This document shows, piece by piece, positions 24,843 to 33,151 of a stretch of DNA of 64,000 bases. This DNA is from an uncultured Pelagibacteraceae bacterium (GTDB taxonomy: Bacteria; Pseudomonadota; Alphaproteobacteria; Pelagibacterales; Pelagibacteraceae), in NCBI GenBank assembly GCA_902611265.1, contig CACLYY010000003.1, positions 34,258-98,257 on the forward strand, in the 5' to 3' direction. The translations under genes and the position numbers were made by a program. The first letter of the stretch is position 1. Every line of letters starts with the position of its first letter. Below the pieces are notes generated by a model that was given only the letters and a program-made list of their open reading frames with translations, made no database searches and was not told the origin of the DNA.

Positions 24843-25784
24843 TTAAATTTCATAACCTTTTTCTTCAGGCTCGTTATCTGTCAATTCCTCAGGAAACCCT
24901 TCAGCTCTAAAATCAATTTCATTTAGATCTTCCATTCTTTTTACAATCATCGATGACCAAGCTCTTGAGCCATATTTTTTTTGGCCATCTTTAAATATTT
25001 CAACTATTTTAGGAGAAATTTCCAAAGGTGCATTTAATTTTTTTGCGAGTTCATCAAATAGACCCGTATCTTTTAAAACAAGGTCCATCGTAAAATTTAT
25101 ATTATAAGAGCCATTTAAAATAACTTGGCTCTCAGTTTCGTGAACAAATGAATTTCCTGATGACACAGCAATTCCTTTATAAGCTTTCGTTAGATCTAGG
25201 TTTGATTTTTTGGCTACTGTCCATGCCTCCCCAAGAGCAACCAAATGTGTGGAAGCTAAATAATTTGTAATTACTTTAAGAACAGACGCTGTGCCCAATT
25301 CTCCTGTATGTAATATTTTACACCCCATTACTGTTAAAGCAGGTAAAATCTTTTCAAATGCATACCTGTCTCCACCAACAAATATTGCTATATTTCCTGA
25401 AGCCGCCCTATGGCACCCTCCACTTACTGGACCATCTAAAGGTATTGCTTTTTTTTCGATTACTTTTTTACCAATTCTTTTTACCTCTGATTCATCTGTA
25501 GTACTCATTTCCAACCATATTTTATTTTCAGAAAGACCCTCTAATATTCCGTTTTGACCTTCCATCACCTCTGCACAAATTTCAGGAGAAGGAAGGCAAG
25601 TTATTATTAAATCAACTTCCTCAGCTAGCTCTTTAGCAGATTTTGCTATTTTAGCCCCCAAAGCTTCAAATTGTTTTGTTAAATTTTTATCTAAATCTCT
25701 AACTGTTAAATTAAATTTATTCCTCAATAAACTCCCAGCTAGTTTTCCTCCAACATTTCCCAAGCCAATAAATCCTATCTTCAT
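24843..25784 (-). CDS. NAD(P)-dependent beta-hydroxyacid dehydrogenase (3-hydroxyisobutyrate dehydrogenase family)
   Basis: A 313-residue protein of the beta-hydroxyacid dehydrogenase family. The Rossmann motif GFIGLGNVGGKLAG lies at residues 4-17, the substrate loop DGPVSGG is near 117, and the catalytic-lysine region LKVITNYLAS is near 170. Substrates in this family include 3-hydroxyisobutyrate, tartronate semialdehyde and beta-hydroxy acids. Its ATG overlaps the stop codon of an EamA transporter gene by one base, and an aldehyde dehydrogenase gene follows by 21 bases. The trio may handle one imported or exported hydroxy acid. The C-terminus has an acidic tail of about 15 residues beyond the usual end. 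Confidence 0.85.
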   Translation of the reverse strand: MKIGFIGLGNVGGKLAGSLLRNKFNLTVRDLDKNLTKQFEALGAKIAKSAKELAEEVDLIITCLPSPEICAEVMEGQNGILEGLSENKIWLEMSTTDESEVKRIGKKVIEKKAIPLDGPVSGGCHRAASGNIAIFVGGDRYAFEKILPALTVMGCKILHTGELGTASVLKVITNYLASTHLVALGEAWTVAKKSNLDLTKAYKGIAVSSGNSFVHETESQVILNGSYNINFTMDLVLKDTGLFDELAKKLNAPLEISPKIVEIFKDGQKKYGSRAWSSMIVKRMEDLNEIDFRAEGFPEELTDNEPEEKGYEI

Positions 25785-26647
25785 TAATTTACCTCCTCTT
25801 TCTTTTTATATAATATCATTACGACACCAAATATTATTACTACTCCTCCAATAAATAATTCACTAGTTGGTTTCTCGCCTAATAAAAATATTGCTGCAAG
25901 CAATCCAGTCGGCGGTATACCCATAGTTACTATAGGTAACACTTTGTATAACGGATTATTTTTTAGAACATAATAAAAGCATCCATAAGTTATAGGTTGC
26001 ATAATAAATCCAATGTAAAAAGCTATTAACCAATGATTAAATTTAGCAGTTGATAAATATGATATTGTATCACCTTCAATTACTGCAGAAATTAATATTA
26101 AAGTGGGTCCGGAAAATAATGCAAGCCAAGCAACTAAAGCTAAAGGATTAATTTCTTTACTCAAAGGTTTAACAATCACTTGACCGAGTGCCCATATTGC
26201 TGAACCTAGAATAGTAAGAGCGATACCAAATAGCTTTCCATCTAAATTAGGTGAGCCAGTTAAAATATAAACTCCTATAAAGGCAATTCCAATTCCAACT
26301 AAAGCTCTTAAAGTTGGTTTCTCTTTCAACATGAAAAAAGCAAATATAACCCCAAATGGAACTTCTGTTTGTACTAATAATACTGCCGCTGATGCATCTA
26401 TAAAATTTAAACCAGTATAGGTAATGCTGTATTGTAAGGTGTTTGCTATAAATGAAGCAAAAAAGATTTTTTTTAAGAAACCTTTTGGAATTGGAAACCA
26501 CCAAATTAAAATAGAAGCAGCAAAAATAAATCTTAATCCCATTAAAAGTATTGGAGGAAAAGATTCAAAAGCAGGTTTTGCAATTACAAAACCAAAACCT
26601 AAAAAGATAGGAACAAGTGATGCAACTAGAGTGTCTTTAAAATTCAT
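25784..26647 (-). CDS. EamA/DMT-superfamily transporter
   Basis: A 287-residue polytopic protein with two EamA repeats, about ten helices. The first repeat ends with GIAFIGVYILTGSPN near residue 140 and the second with GVVIIFGVVMILYKKKEE. RhaT/YdcZ-type or amino-acid exporters are possible relations, and the substrate is unknown. It is the first gene of a minus-strand unit with the HIBADH-like and aldehyde dehydrogenase genes, and its start faces the divergent EutA-like gene across 60 bases. Hence it could be controlled together with the ectoine-type genes. Confidence 0.82.
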   Translation of the reverse strand: MNFKDTLVASLVPIFLGFGFVIAKPAFESFPPILLMGLRFIFAASILIWWFPIPKGFLKKIFFASFIANTLQYSITYTGLNFIDASAAVLLVQTEVPFGVIFAFFMLKEKPTLRALVGIGIAFIGVYILTGSPNLDGKLFGIALTILGSAIWALGQVIVKPLSKEINPLALVAWLALFSGPTLILISAVIEGDTISYLSTAKFNHWLIAFYIGFIMQPITYGCFYYVLKNNPLYKVLPIVTMGIPPTGLLAAIFLLGEKPTSELFIGGVVIIFGVVMILYKKKEEVN

Positions 26648-26707
26648 TCAATTCATTTAATATTAATGATTATTCAAGAACTTATGATATATTCTCTTTT
26701 TTAAATT

Positions 26708-27448
26708 ATGAATTCAACAAAAATAGAACCAAAATACATAAGTAAATCAAATCCACGAGTTGGCCTTATTGCTCTTGCAAGTGATTTTATGATTGAGAGA
26801 GATTTTATTAATGTAATAAAGGATAGAGAAATTGATTTTTTTGTTAATAGAATAGAGTGCTATAATCCTTTAACAAAAGAAAATCTGATTAAAATGTCAG
26901 ATAAAGTAACTGATGTTGCAAAAGATATTCTTCCAGACCAGGATATAGACTGTGTTGTCTATGGATGCACTTCAGGAACAATAGCTGCGGGTTACAATTC
27001 TATAGAACAAAAGGTAAAAGCAGCAAAACCAATGGCAGAGGTTACAACACCAAGTACTGCTGCTATAAAAGCTTTAAAGAAATTAAATATAAGTAAGCTT
27101 TGTTTATTTACTCCATACAGTAAAAAACTTAATGATGATGTTATAGAATATTTTAAATCTGAAGGATTTGAAATAACTTCCAATTCTTATTTTGATATAG
27201 AGGCAGACTACGATATCGGTAAAGTAGATCAAAATTATTTGTATGATGTGTTGTCTAAAATAGATTTAAACGGCGCGGAAGCATTATTTGTATCTTGTAC
27301 AGCTTTACCAGTACTACCAATAATTGATAAACTTGAAAAAAAATTAAATACAATTGTTTTATCAAGTAACCAGGCTTTAATCTGGGATACTCTAGTCCAA
27401 ATAAATAAAAATAATCTAGTTGAAGGTTTTGGAAAATTATTCAAATAG
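26708..27448 (+). CDS. eutA: Asp/Glu racemase-superfamily protein, EutA-like
   Basis: A 246-residue protein of the aspartate/glutamate racemase, maleate isomerase and arylmalonate decarboxylase superfamily. The two catalytic cysteines are C87 in VVYGCTSGT and C197 in LFVSCTALP, one per half. Proteins of this subgroup (EutA) are encoded with the ectoine hydrolase EutD in Sinorhizobium and other marine or soil bacteria, and have been proposed to interconvert forms of the substrate. The next gene, 6 bases on, encodes just such a hydrolase. Outside that context I would have called it a maleate isomerase-like protein. The gene symbol rests on the pairing. Confidence 0.72.
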   Translation: MNSTKIEPKYISKSNPRVGLIALASDFMIERDFINVIKDREIDFFVNRIECYNPLTKENLIKMSDKVTDVAKDILPDQDIDCVVYGCTSGTIAAGYNSIEQKVKAAKPMAEVTTPSTAAIKALKKLNISKLCLFTPYSKKLNDDVIEYFKSEGFEITSNSYFDIEADYDIGKVDQNYLYDVLSKIDLNGAEALFVSCTALPVLPIIDKLEKKLNTIVLSSNQALIWDTLVQINKNNLVEGFGKLFK

Positions 27449-27454
27449 AAATTT

Positions 27455-28624
27455 ATGTCATTTGCCAAAGAGGAATACAAACAAAGATTAAAAAAAGTCC
27501 AGTCAATGATGGAAAAAAAAGGCATTGAACTTTTAATTTCTCATGACACTAATAATATGAACTATTTGACTGGTTATGATGCATGGTCTTTTTATTATGC
27601 TCAATGTGCAATTGTTCATATAAATGCAGACGAACCTCTTTGTTTTGTAAGAGCACAAGATGCTGGAGGCGCTTATATAAAAACTTATCTTAAAGATGAA
27701 AATATAATTGTTTATGACGAAAATTATATTCACAAATGGCCAAAACATCCTTATGACTATTTAGTAAAAATAATTAAAGATAGAAAATGGGATAAACTTT
27801 CAATTGGTGTTGAAATGGATGCCCATTACTTCACAGCTTTTTGCTATGAAAAGATAAAACAAGGTTTACCAAACGCAAAAATTAAAGACTCAGAACGTTT
27901 AGTCAACTGGGCAAGATTTGCAAAATCTGATGCAGAAATAAAATATATGAAAAATGCTGCATTGATTTCAGAAAAAGGGATGAAAACTGCAATGGAAGTA
28001 ATTAAACCTGGTGTAAGACAATGCGATGCTGTTGGAGAAATTCAAAAAACTTTATTTTATGGGACACCAAAGTTTGGAGGAGAATATTCGAGTATTGCAA
28101 CACTCCTTCCAACAGGGAAGGGAACCTCAGCTTCACATTTAACCGCTACTCAAGATAAGTTTGTTGAGGGTGAAGCAACAATTGTAGAGTTATCTGGAGT
28201 TTACAAAAGATATCATGCTCCAATGGCAAGAACTGTTTTGTTAGGAAAACCTGATCAACTAAAAATTGATACGATGAAAAAGACTATTGAAGCTCTAGAA
28301 GCTGGAATTAAAGTAACAAAAGCTGGAAATACTGCAAATGATGTTGCTCAAGCATTTTGGGGAGTTTTAGACAAATATGGAATAGAGAAAAAGTCTAGAA
28401 CAGGTTACTCAATTGGTATTGGTTACCCACCAGACTGGGGTGAACATACTTTAAATATATATAAAGAAGAAATGACAGAATTAGTTCCAAATTCTTGTTT
28501 TCATATGATAGCTGTAATGCAATTTGGTGATTGGGGAGTCGAAGCATCAGAATCTATAAGAGTTACTGACAATGGATGTGAATTATTTTGTAATTATCCA
28601 AAAGAGCTAAATATAAAGAGTTAA
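27455..28624 (+). CDS. doeA: M24-fold hydrolase without metal site, ectoine hydrolase-like (EutD/DoeA)
   Basis: A 389-residue two-domain protein of the aminopeptidase P/creatinase fold. The stretch around residues 245-265 (VELSGVYKRYHAPMARTV), then RTGYSIGIGYPPDWGEHT and FGDWGVEASESIRVT, follows the ectoine hydrolase DoeA/EutD closely. The metal ligands of true M24 peptidases are mostly missing: the first Asp is E245, the second is replaced in HAPM, and the GHG histidine is lost. That absence is the expected hallmark of EutD rather than a defect. It would open the ectoine ring to N-acetyl-diaminobutyrate. The deacetylase for the next step is not adjacent. A Pot-type transporter operon follows 45 bases downstream. 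Confidence 0.72.
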   Translation: MSFAKEEYKQRLKKVQSMMEKKGIELLISHDTNNMNYLTGYDAWSFYYAQCAIVHINADEPLCFVRAQDAGGAYIKTYLKDENIIVYDENYIHKWPKHPYDYLVKIIKDRKWDKLSIGVEMDAHYFTAFCYEKIKQGLPNAKIKDSERLVNWARFAKSDAEIKYMKNAALISEKGMKTAMEVIKPGVRQCDAVGEIQKTLFYGTPKFGGEYSSIATLLPTGKGTSASHLTATQDKFVEGEATIVELSGVYKRYHAPMARTVLLGKPDQLKIDTMKKTIEALEAGIKVTKAGNTANDVAQAFWGVLDKYGIEKKSRTGYSIGIGYPPDWGEHTLNIYKEEMTELVPNSCFHMIAVMQFGDWGVEASESIRVTDNGCELFCNYPKELNIKS

Positions 28625-28669
28625 TTAACTGTTGCAAATAACATAACTAAATGTTTTAAAAACTATCTT

Positions 28670-29755
28670 ATGTCAAAAAAAGCTGATTTCGTAAAATTTG
28701 ATAAAGTAGACAAAAGTTACGACGGAAAAGTATTAGTAGTAAAAGATCTGAATTTAGATATTGAAGAAGGCGAGTTTGTAACAATGCTTGGACCTTCTGG
28801 TTCAGGAAAAACGACATGTTTAATGATGCTTGCTGGTTTTGAAACTCCAACCAATGGAGAAATATTTTTAGATAATAATCCAATTTCTAATATTCCACCA
28901 CATAAAAGAGGGATCGGAATGGTTTTTCAAAACTATGCTTTATTTCCTCACATGACAGTCTTTGAAAATTTAGCATTTCCGTTAAAGGTAAGAAAAATGT
29001 CTCAAGAGGACATAGAGAAAAAAGTAGACAAAGCTTTATCAATGGTCTCACTGGGTGGATTTGCAAACAGAATGCCTGGTCAACTGTCAGGTGGTCAACA
29101 ACAAAGAGTTGCAGTTGCGAGAGCTTTAGTTTTTGATCCAGCTGTTGTTTTAATGGATGAACCTTTAGGGGCGTTGGATAAAAATTTAAGAGAAAGCATG
29201 CAATACGAAATTAAACACATTCATGAAAATATTGGTGTAACAGTAGTTTATGTAACTCATGATCAGGGTGAGGCTTTAACGATGTCAAATAGGATTGCGG
29301 TATTTAATGATGGTAAAGTTCAACAACTATCAAGCCCTGATAAGTTATATGAAGAACCAGTTAACTCTTTTGTTGCAGAATTCATTGGCGAAAATAATAC
29401 TTTTGGTGGAGAAATTTCTGAAATTTCAAATGGAACATGTAAAGTTAAATTAGAAAAGGGTGAGATAATTGCTAATCCAATTTCAGTTAAATCTGTTGGA
29501 GAAAAAACTACAGTATCAATCAGACCAGAGCGAGCATTGATTAACCCTAAAGATAAAATGGATAATAATCAAAAAGGAAAAATTGAGGAAGTCATTTATC
29601 ATGGGGATCATACTAGAGTTAGATTAAATTTACTTGGTAATTCAGAATTTATATTGAAAGTTCCAAATAGTTCTCAAAACCTAGATATAAAACTTGGTAA
29701 TGAAATTAATATTGGTTGGAACAGTCATGACGCTAGAGCTTTAGACCCAAAATAA
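28670..29755 (+). CDS. potA: Spermidine/putrescine-type (PotA) ABC transporter ATPase
   Basis: A 361-residue ATPase of the PotA/FbpC group. Walker A is GPSGSGKTT near residue 43, the Q-loop FQNYALFPHMTV, signature LSGGQQQR near 142, and Walker B VVLMDEPLGALDK. The C-terminal 110 residues form a TOBE domain (VSIRPERA near 284). It drives import through the two permeases encoded at 31040 and 32296. Polyamine specificity is a family label only; the neighbours EutA/EutD suggest the solute could be ectoine-like or an opine. Its 3' end is separated from the binding-protein gene by 99 bases holding a promoter-like signal. Confidence 0.88.
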   Translation: MSKKADFVKFDKVDKSYDGKVLVVKDLNLDIEEGEFVTMLGPSGSGKTTCLMMLAGFETPTNGEIFLDNNPISNIPPHKRGIGMVFQNYALFPHMTVFENLAFPLKVRKMSQEDIEKKVDKALSMVSLGGFANRMPGQLSGGQQQRVAVARALVFDPAVVLMDEPLGALDKNLRESMQYEIKHIHENIGVTVVYVTHDQGEALTMSNRIAVFNDGKVQQLSSPDKLYEEPVNSFVAEFIGENNTFGGEISEISNGTCKVKLEKGEIIANPISVKSVGEKTTVSIRPERALINPKDKMDNNQKGKIEEVIYHGDHTRVRLNLLGNSEFILKVPNSSQNLDIKLGNEINIGWNSHDARALDPK

Positions 29756-29788
29756 GCGTAATTATTACATTTTCGCCAAAATCACCTG

Positions 29789-29817
29789 TTGACTCTTATA
29801 TTCTATGTTGCTGTACT
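29789..29817 (+). promoter_or_regulatory. Candidate promoter and strong ribosome site for the Pot-type binding-protein gene
   Basis: TTGACT at 29789-29794 is followed, 17 bases later, by TGTACT at 29812-29817, a weak -10. A perfect GGAGG at 29846-29850 lies 4 bases before the ATG at 29855. Strong Shine-Dalgarno sites are rare in this window, which fits high production of the binding protein. Confidence 0.4.
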
Positions 29818-29854
29818 CCTTTTTTTATAAAAAAAACGTTTAAACGGAGGATAA

Positions 29855-30973
29855 ATGAAAAAATTAAGTAAATTATTACTTGCTTTAACATTTGCAGTTT
29901 CTGTATCTACATCCGCTTTTGCAGTAGTTGTTGCATCATGGGGTGGAGCATACACAGAAAGTCAAAAGTTAGGATATGGAGATCCAACATCGAAAGCATT
30001 GGGTATACCAATCGAGTGGGTTGACTATTCTGGTGGACTTTCAGAAATTAAAGCGCAAATAGAAGCAGGAGCAATCACATGGGATATTATAGACGTATTC
30101 GCTTACGATACTATTAATGGTTGTGATGAAGGAATTTTTGTTGAATTTGATTTTGACAAAGACTTTCCACCAGCACCAGATGGTACGCCTGCAAGTGAAG
30201 ACTTCTTCACTGATATGCCAAGTAAATGTGCGGTAGGAAATATCTTATATTCTTGGAACTATGCTTATAATAGTGATCTATTAAAAAGCACTCCAAAGAC
30301 TATCAAAGATTTCTTTAACACAAAAAGATTTCCTGGAAAAAGAGCAATTTACAAAAGTGCCTTAACTAACTTAGAAATTGCTTTAGCAGCAGATGGTGTA
30401 AAAATGGGTAAAGGTGGAGAATTTATCTACAAAAAATTAGAAGACCCAGCATATGTTGATAGAGCGATGAATAAGATCAAAGCACTTTGTGAAGATCCAA
30501 ATGGCGGATGTGTATTTTGGTCAGCAGGAGCTCAACCACCAGAATTATTAATGAGTGGTGAAGTTGTAATGGCAACTGGTTGGAATGGAAGATTTTTCAA
30601 TGCAGCAGTTGGAGAAGGTGCTCCAATAGTTCAAGTTTGGGATGGACAAGGTCTTGACTATGAATATTTTGCATTAGTAAAAGGTGGACCAAACCAAGCT
30701 GACGCTATGAAAGCTTTAGCAATGATGACTAACACTGAAATGTTAGCAGGAAGTGCAAAATATATTGCATACGCTCCTTGGAGAAAATCATCAATTGCAG
30801 TTATGGAAGCAGGAGAGCCGTGGTACAAAGATGGAAAAACAAATATGGTTCCACATATGCCAACAGCTCCAAACAACTTAAAAAGATACTTCTTAGTAGA
30901 CGCTGAGTACTGGGCTGACAATGGCACAGAGCTTGGTGAAAAATGGGAAGCTATGAAAGCTAGTATTAAATAA
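29855..30973 (+). CDS. Spermidine/putrescine-type (PotD-like) periplasmic substrate-binding protein
   Basis: A 372-residue binding protein with a Sec signal peptide of 23 residues ending AFA, then VVVASWGGAYTESQ, the standard opening of PotD/FbpA-like proteins. The sequence has fewer lysines than its neighbours, usual for highly expressed secreted proteins. It captures a small cationic or zwitterionic solute in the periplasm for the PotA/PotB/PotC pump. It is flanked by its own promoter-like signal and GGAGG site upstream and by a strong terminator downstream. The terminator should set its level well above that of the permeases. Ligand cannot be read from the sequence. Confidence 0.88.
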   Translation: MKKLSKLLLALTFAVSVSTSAFAVVVASWGGAYTESQKLGYGDPTSKALGIPIEWVDYSGGLSEIKAQIEAGAITWDIIDVFAYDTINGCDEGIFVEFDFDKDFPPAPDGTPASEDFFTDMPSKCAVGNILYSWNYAYNSDLLKSTPKTIKDFFNTKRFPGKRAIYKSALTNLEIALAADGVKMGKGGEFIYKKLEDPAYVDRAMNKIKALCEDPNGGCVFWSAGAQPPELLMSGEVVMATGWNGRFFNAAVGEGAPIVQVWDGQGLDYEYFALVKGGPNQADAMKALAMMTNTEMLAGSAKYIAYAPWRKSSIAVMEAGEPWYKDGKTNMVPHMPTAPNNLKRYFLVDAEYWADNGTELGEKWEAMKASIK

Positions 30974-31010
30974 TTAAAGTTTTAAACACTTTAATTTTAT
31001 ATTATATTAA

Positions 31011-31039
31011 GGGCGGTTATTTTAACCGCCCTTTTTTTT
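31011..31039 (+). terminator. Rho-independent terminator between binding-protein and permease genes, touching the permease start codon
   Basis: GGGCGGTTA (31011-31019) pairs with TAACCGCCC (31023-31031) around a 3-base loop, followed by eight T. The next base is the A of the permease ATG at 31040. A weaker AT-only stem (30972-30979 with 30989-30996) precedes it. The terminator would cut permease expression and leaves no room for a Shine-Dalgarno sequence other than the stem itself. Confidence 0.9.
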
Positions 31040-32293
31040 ATGAGCTCAGAAACAGGAAAAATTTTAACAACAGATGGAATTCCTTTAGAGGAGAGTCTTA
31101 AACAGGCAGAAAAGAAAAATAAAATTAAAGCTTTTCTACTGGTTGCGCCATTATTATTGTTTTTAATAATTACATACATGATTCCAATCGGAGATATGTT
31201 TTCTAGAAGTATAGACGACAAAATGGTTACAAACATGCTTCCCAAAACTTATAAAGCAATGGAAACTTGGGATGGTAAAGAACTTCCACCAGAGGAAGTC
31301 TTTGAAGCATTTTATTTAGACTATAAAATTCTAGTTAAAAACAAAACAGCAGGAAAATTACAGACACAATTAAACTATGAAAAAAATGGATTTAAGAGTG
31401 TTTTAAAAAAACTAGCAAGAAAACAAAAGAAATTTGAAGAGGGAAATTATAAAGAACAAATTATGAAAGTTCATAAAAGATGGAGAAATGTAGAATATTG
31501 GAGAGCAATTAAAAGAAGAGCTCCATCTTATACATATTCAAAATACCTTAAAGGTGTAGACATGTATTCTAATGAAGATGGAAAAATTGTTCAGGTTTCT
31601 GAGGATAGAAGAATTCATAGAATATTATGGATAAGAACAGTGGAGGTAGCTTTTTTTGTTACTTTATTTTGTTTTTTGATGGCTTACCCAATTGCACATT
31701 TACTGGCAACTTTGCCAATGAAATATAGTAATTTACTTATGATTTGTGTTCTTCTTCCTTTCTGGACCTCTTTACTTGTAAGAACCGCCAGTTGGATGAT
31801 TTTGTTACAGCAACAAGGGATTGTGAATGATTTCTTTGTTTGGACAGGTCTTGTTGCAGACGATAACAGACCTGAGATGATGTATAATAAAACTGGGACT
31901 TACGTAGCAATGACTCAAATACTTTTACCTTTTATGGTTTTACCTTTGTACAGTGTTATGAAAACTATCTCTCCAAGTCTTATGAGAGCAGGTAAGTCTC
32001 TAGGTGCAACTCCAGCAGTTGCATTTTTTAAAGTTTATTTTCCACTTACAATTCCAGGAATAGGCGCAGGTTGTCTATTAGTGTTTATTTTAGCAATTGG
32101 CTATTATATTACACCAGCACTTGTTGGAGGTGCATCTGGAACACTTATTAGTAATCAAATAGCATATCATATGAAAAGTACTTTAGATTGGAGTTTTGCA
32201 TCTGCAATGGGACTGATGCTTTTAACAGGCGTGTTAGTAATATATTGGATCTACAATAAACTTGTGGGAGTTGATAACATCAAATTAGGTTAA
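31040..32293 (+). CDS. Pot-type ABC transporter permease (PotB-like) with large periplasmic loop
   Basis: A 417-residue permease, about 130 residues longer than usual PotB. After the first membrane helix (FLLVAPLLLFLIITYMIPI, near residues 32-50), a charged stretch of about 140 residues follows before the second helix near 195. The rest is the standard inner-membrane domain with the EAA-type loop AGKSLGATPAVAFFKVYFPLT near 315-335. The extra loop should lie in the periplasm, where it could touch the binding protein. The ATG chosen directly follows a terminator U-run, with no Shine-Dalgarno sequence. A later in-frame ATG within the first helix region would cut the membrane segment, so the first is preferred. 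PotC follows by 2 bases. Confidence 0.85.
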   Translation: MSSETGKILTTDGIPLEESLKQAEKKNKIKAFLLVAPLLLFLIITYMIPIGDMFSRSIDDKMVTNMLPKTYKAMETWDGKELPPEEVFEAFYLDYKILVKNKTAGKLQTQLNYEKNGFKSVLKKLARKQKKFEEGNYKEQIMKVHKRWRNVEYWRAIKRRAPSYTYSKYLKGVDMYSNEDGKIVQVSEDRRIHRILWIRTVEVAFFVTLFCFLMAYPIAHLLATLPMKYSNLLMICVLLPFWTSLLVRTASWMILLQQQGIVNDFFVWTGLVADDNRPEMMYNKTGTYVAMTQILLPFMVLPLYSVMKTISPSLMRAGKSLGATPAVAFFKVYFPLTIPGIGAGCLLVFILAIGYYITPALVGGASGTLISNQIAYHMKSTLDWSFASAMGLMLLTGVLVIYWIYNKLVGVDNIKLG

Positions 32294-32295
32294 TT

Positions 32296-33150
32296 ATGGC
32301 ATTACCAAAGTATACAGAACCGCATTATAGAATTTGGCATTACTTTTATTTATTAATATGTGGTTGTGTCTTTTTCTTTTTGATAGCTCCTTTATTTGTA
32401 ATTTTTCCGTTGTCTTTTAATGCCGAGGAGTTCTTGGTTTTCTCAGATGGAATGAAAAGGTTAGATCCTGATGCATTTTCCTTAAGATGGTACAAGGATA
32501 TGATTTATGGAACAAAAAATCCATGGGGTTTGGCTGCAAGAAATAGTTTTATAATTGCAATTTTTGCTACATTGGGATCAATTATTTTAGGTACTCTTGC
32601 TGCATTAGGCTTAAGCAGTAGACATATGCCTTACAAGGGTTTGATAATGGCAATTTTAATTTCACCAATGATAGTTCCGCTAATTATTTCTGGGGTAGCG
32701 ATTTTCTTTTTCATGGCAAAGGTAGGTTTGGCAGCAACTCATTTAGGTATTATATTGGCACATATAATTCTTGGAACTCCGTTTGTGGTAATAACTGTAA
32801 CTGCAACACTTTCAGGTTTTGATCACAGTATTACACGTGCTGCTTCAAGTCTTGGAAGTAGTCCATACAATACATTTATGAAGATTACTTTACCTTTAAT
32901 ATTACCTGGAGTTATTTCTGGTGGTCTTTTTGCTTTTGTAACCTCTTTTGATGAGGTGGTCGTTGTATTATTCTTAGCTGGCTTAGATAATACTACAATT
33001 CCAATACAAATGTGGACTGGGCTTAGAGAACAATTAAGTCCGACAATATTAGCTGTTGCAACCTGTTTGATTATATTATCAGTATTAATTTTATTAACTG
33101 CTGAACTTTTAAGAAGAAGATCTGAGAGGTTAAGAGGAATAAATAGATAG
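32296..33150 (+). CDS. Pot-type ABC transporter permease (PotC-like)
   Basis: A 284-residue permease with six predicted membrane helices. The EAA loop reads ITRAASSLGSSPYNTFMKITLPLI near residues 176-199, which contacts the ATPase. It forms the second half of the channel with the PotB-like protein. Length is typical of PotC/PotI. The gene starts 2 bases after the PotB-like stop and ends one base from the convergent thiolase gene; no terminator is seen between the two. Confidence 0.87.
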   Translation: MALPKYTEPHYRIWHYFYLLICGCVFFFLIAPLFVIFPLSFNAEEFLVFSDGMKRLDPDAFSLRWYKDMIYGTKNPWGLAARNSFIIAIFATLGSIILGTLAALGLSSRHMPYKGLIMAILISPMIVPLIISGVAIFFFMAKVGLAATHLGIILAHIILGTPFVVITVTATLSGFDHSITRAASSLGSSPYNTFMKITLPLILPGVISGGLFAFVTSFDEVVVVLFLAGLDNTTIPIQMWTGLREQLSPTILAVATCLIILSVLILLTAELLRRRSERLRGINR

Positions 33151-33151
33151 T

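Noticed and set aside
27455-28624. Xaa-Pro aminopeptidase or creatinase
   Set aside because: The fold matches, but several of the metal ligands of M24 peptidases are absent and the sequence follows ectoine hydrolase in the active-site loops.
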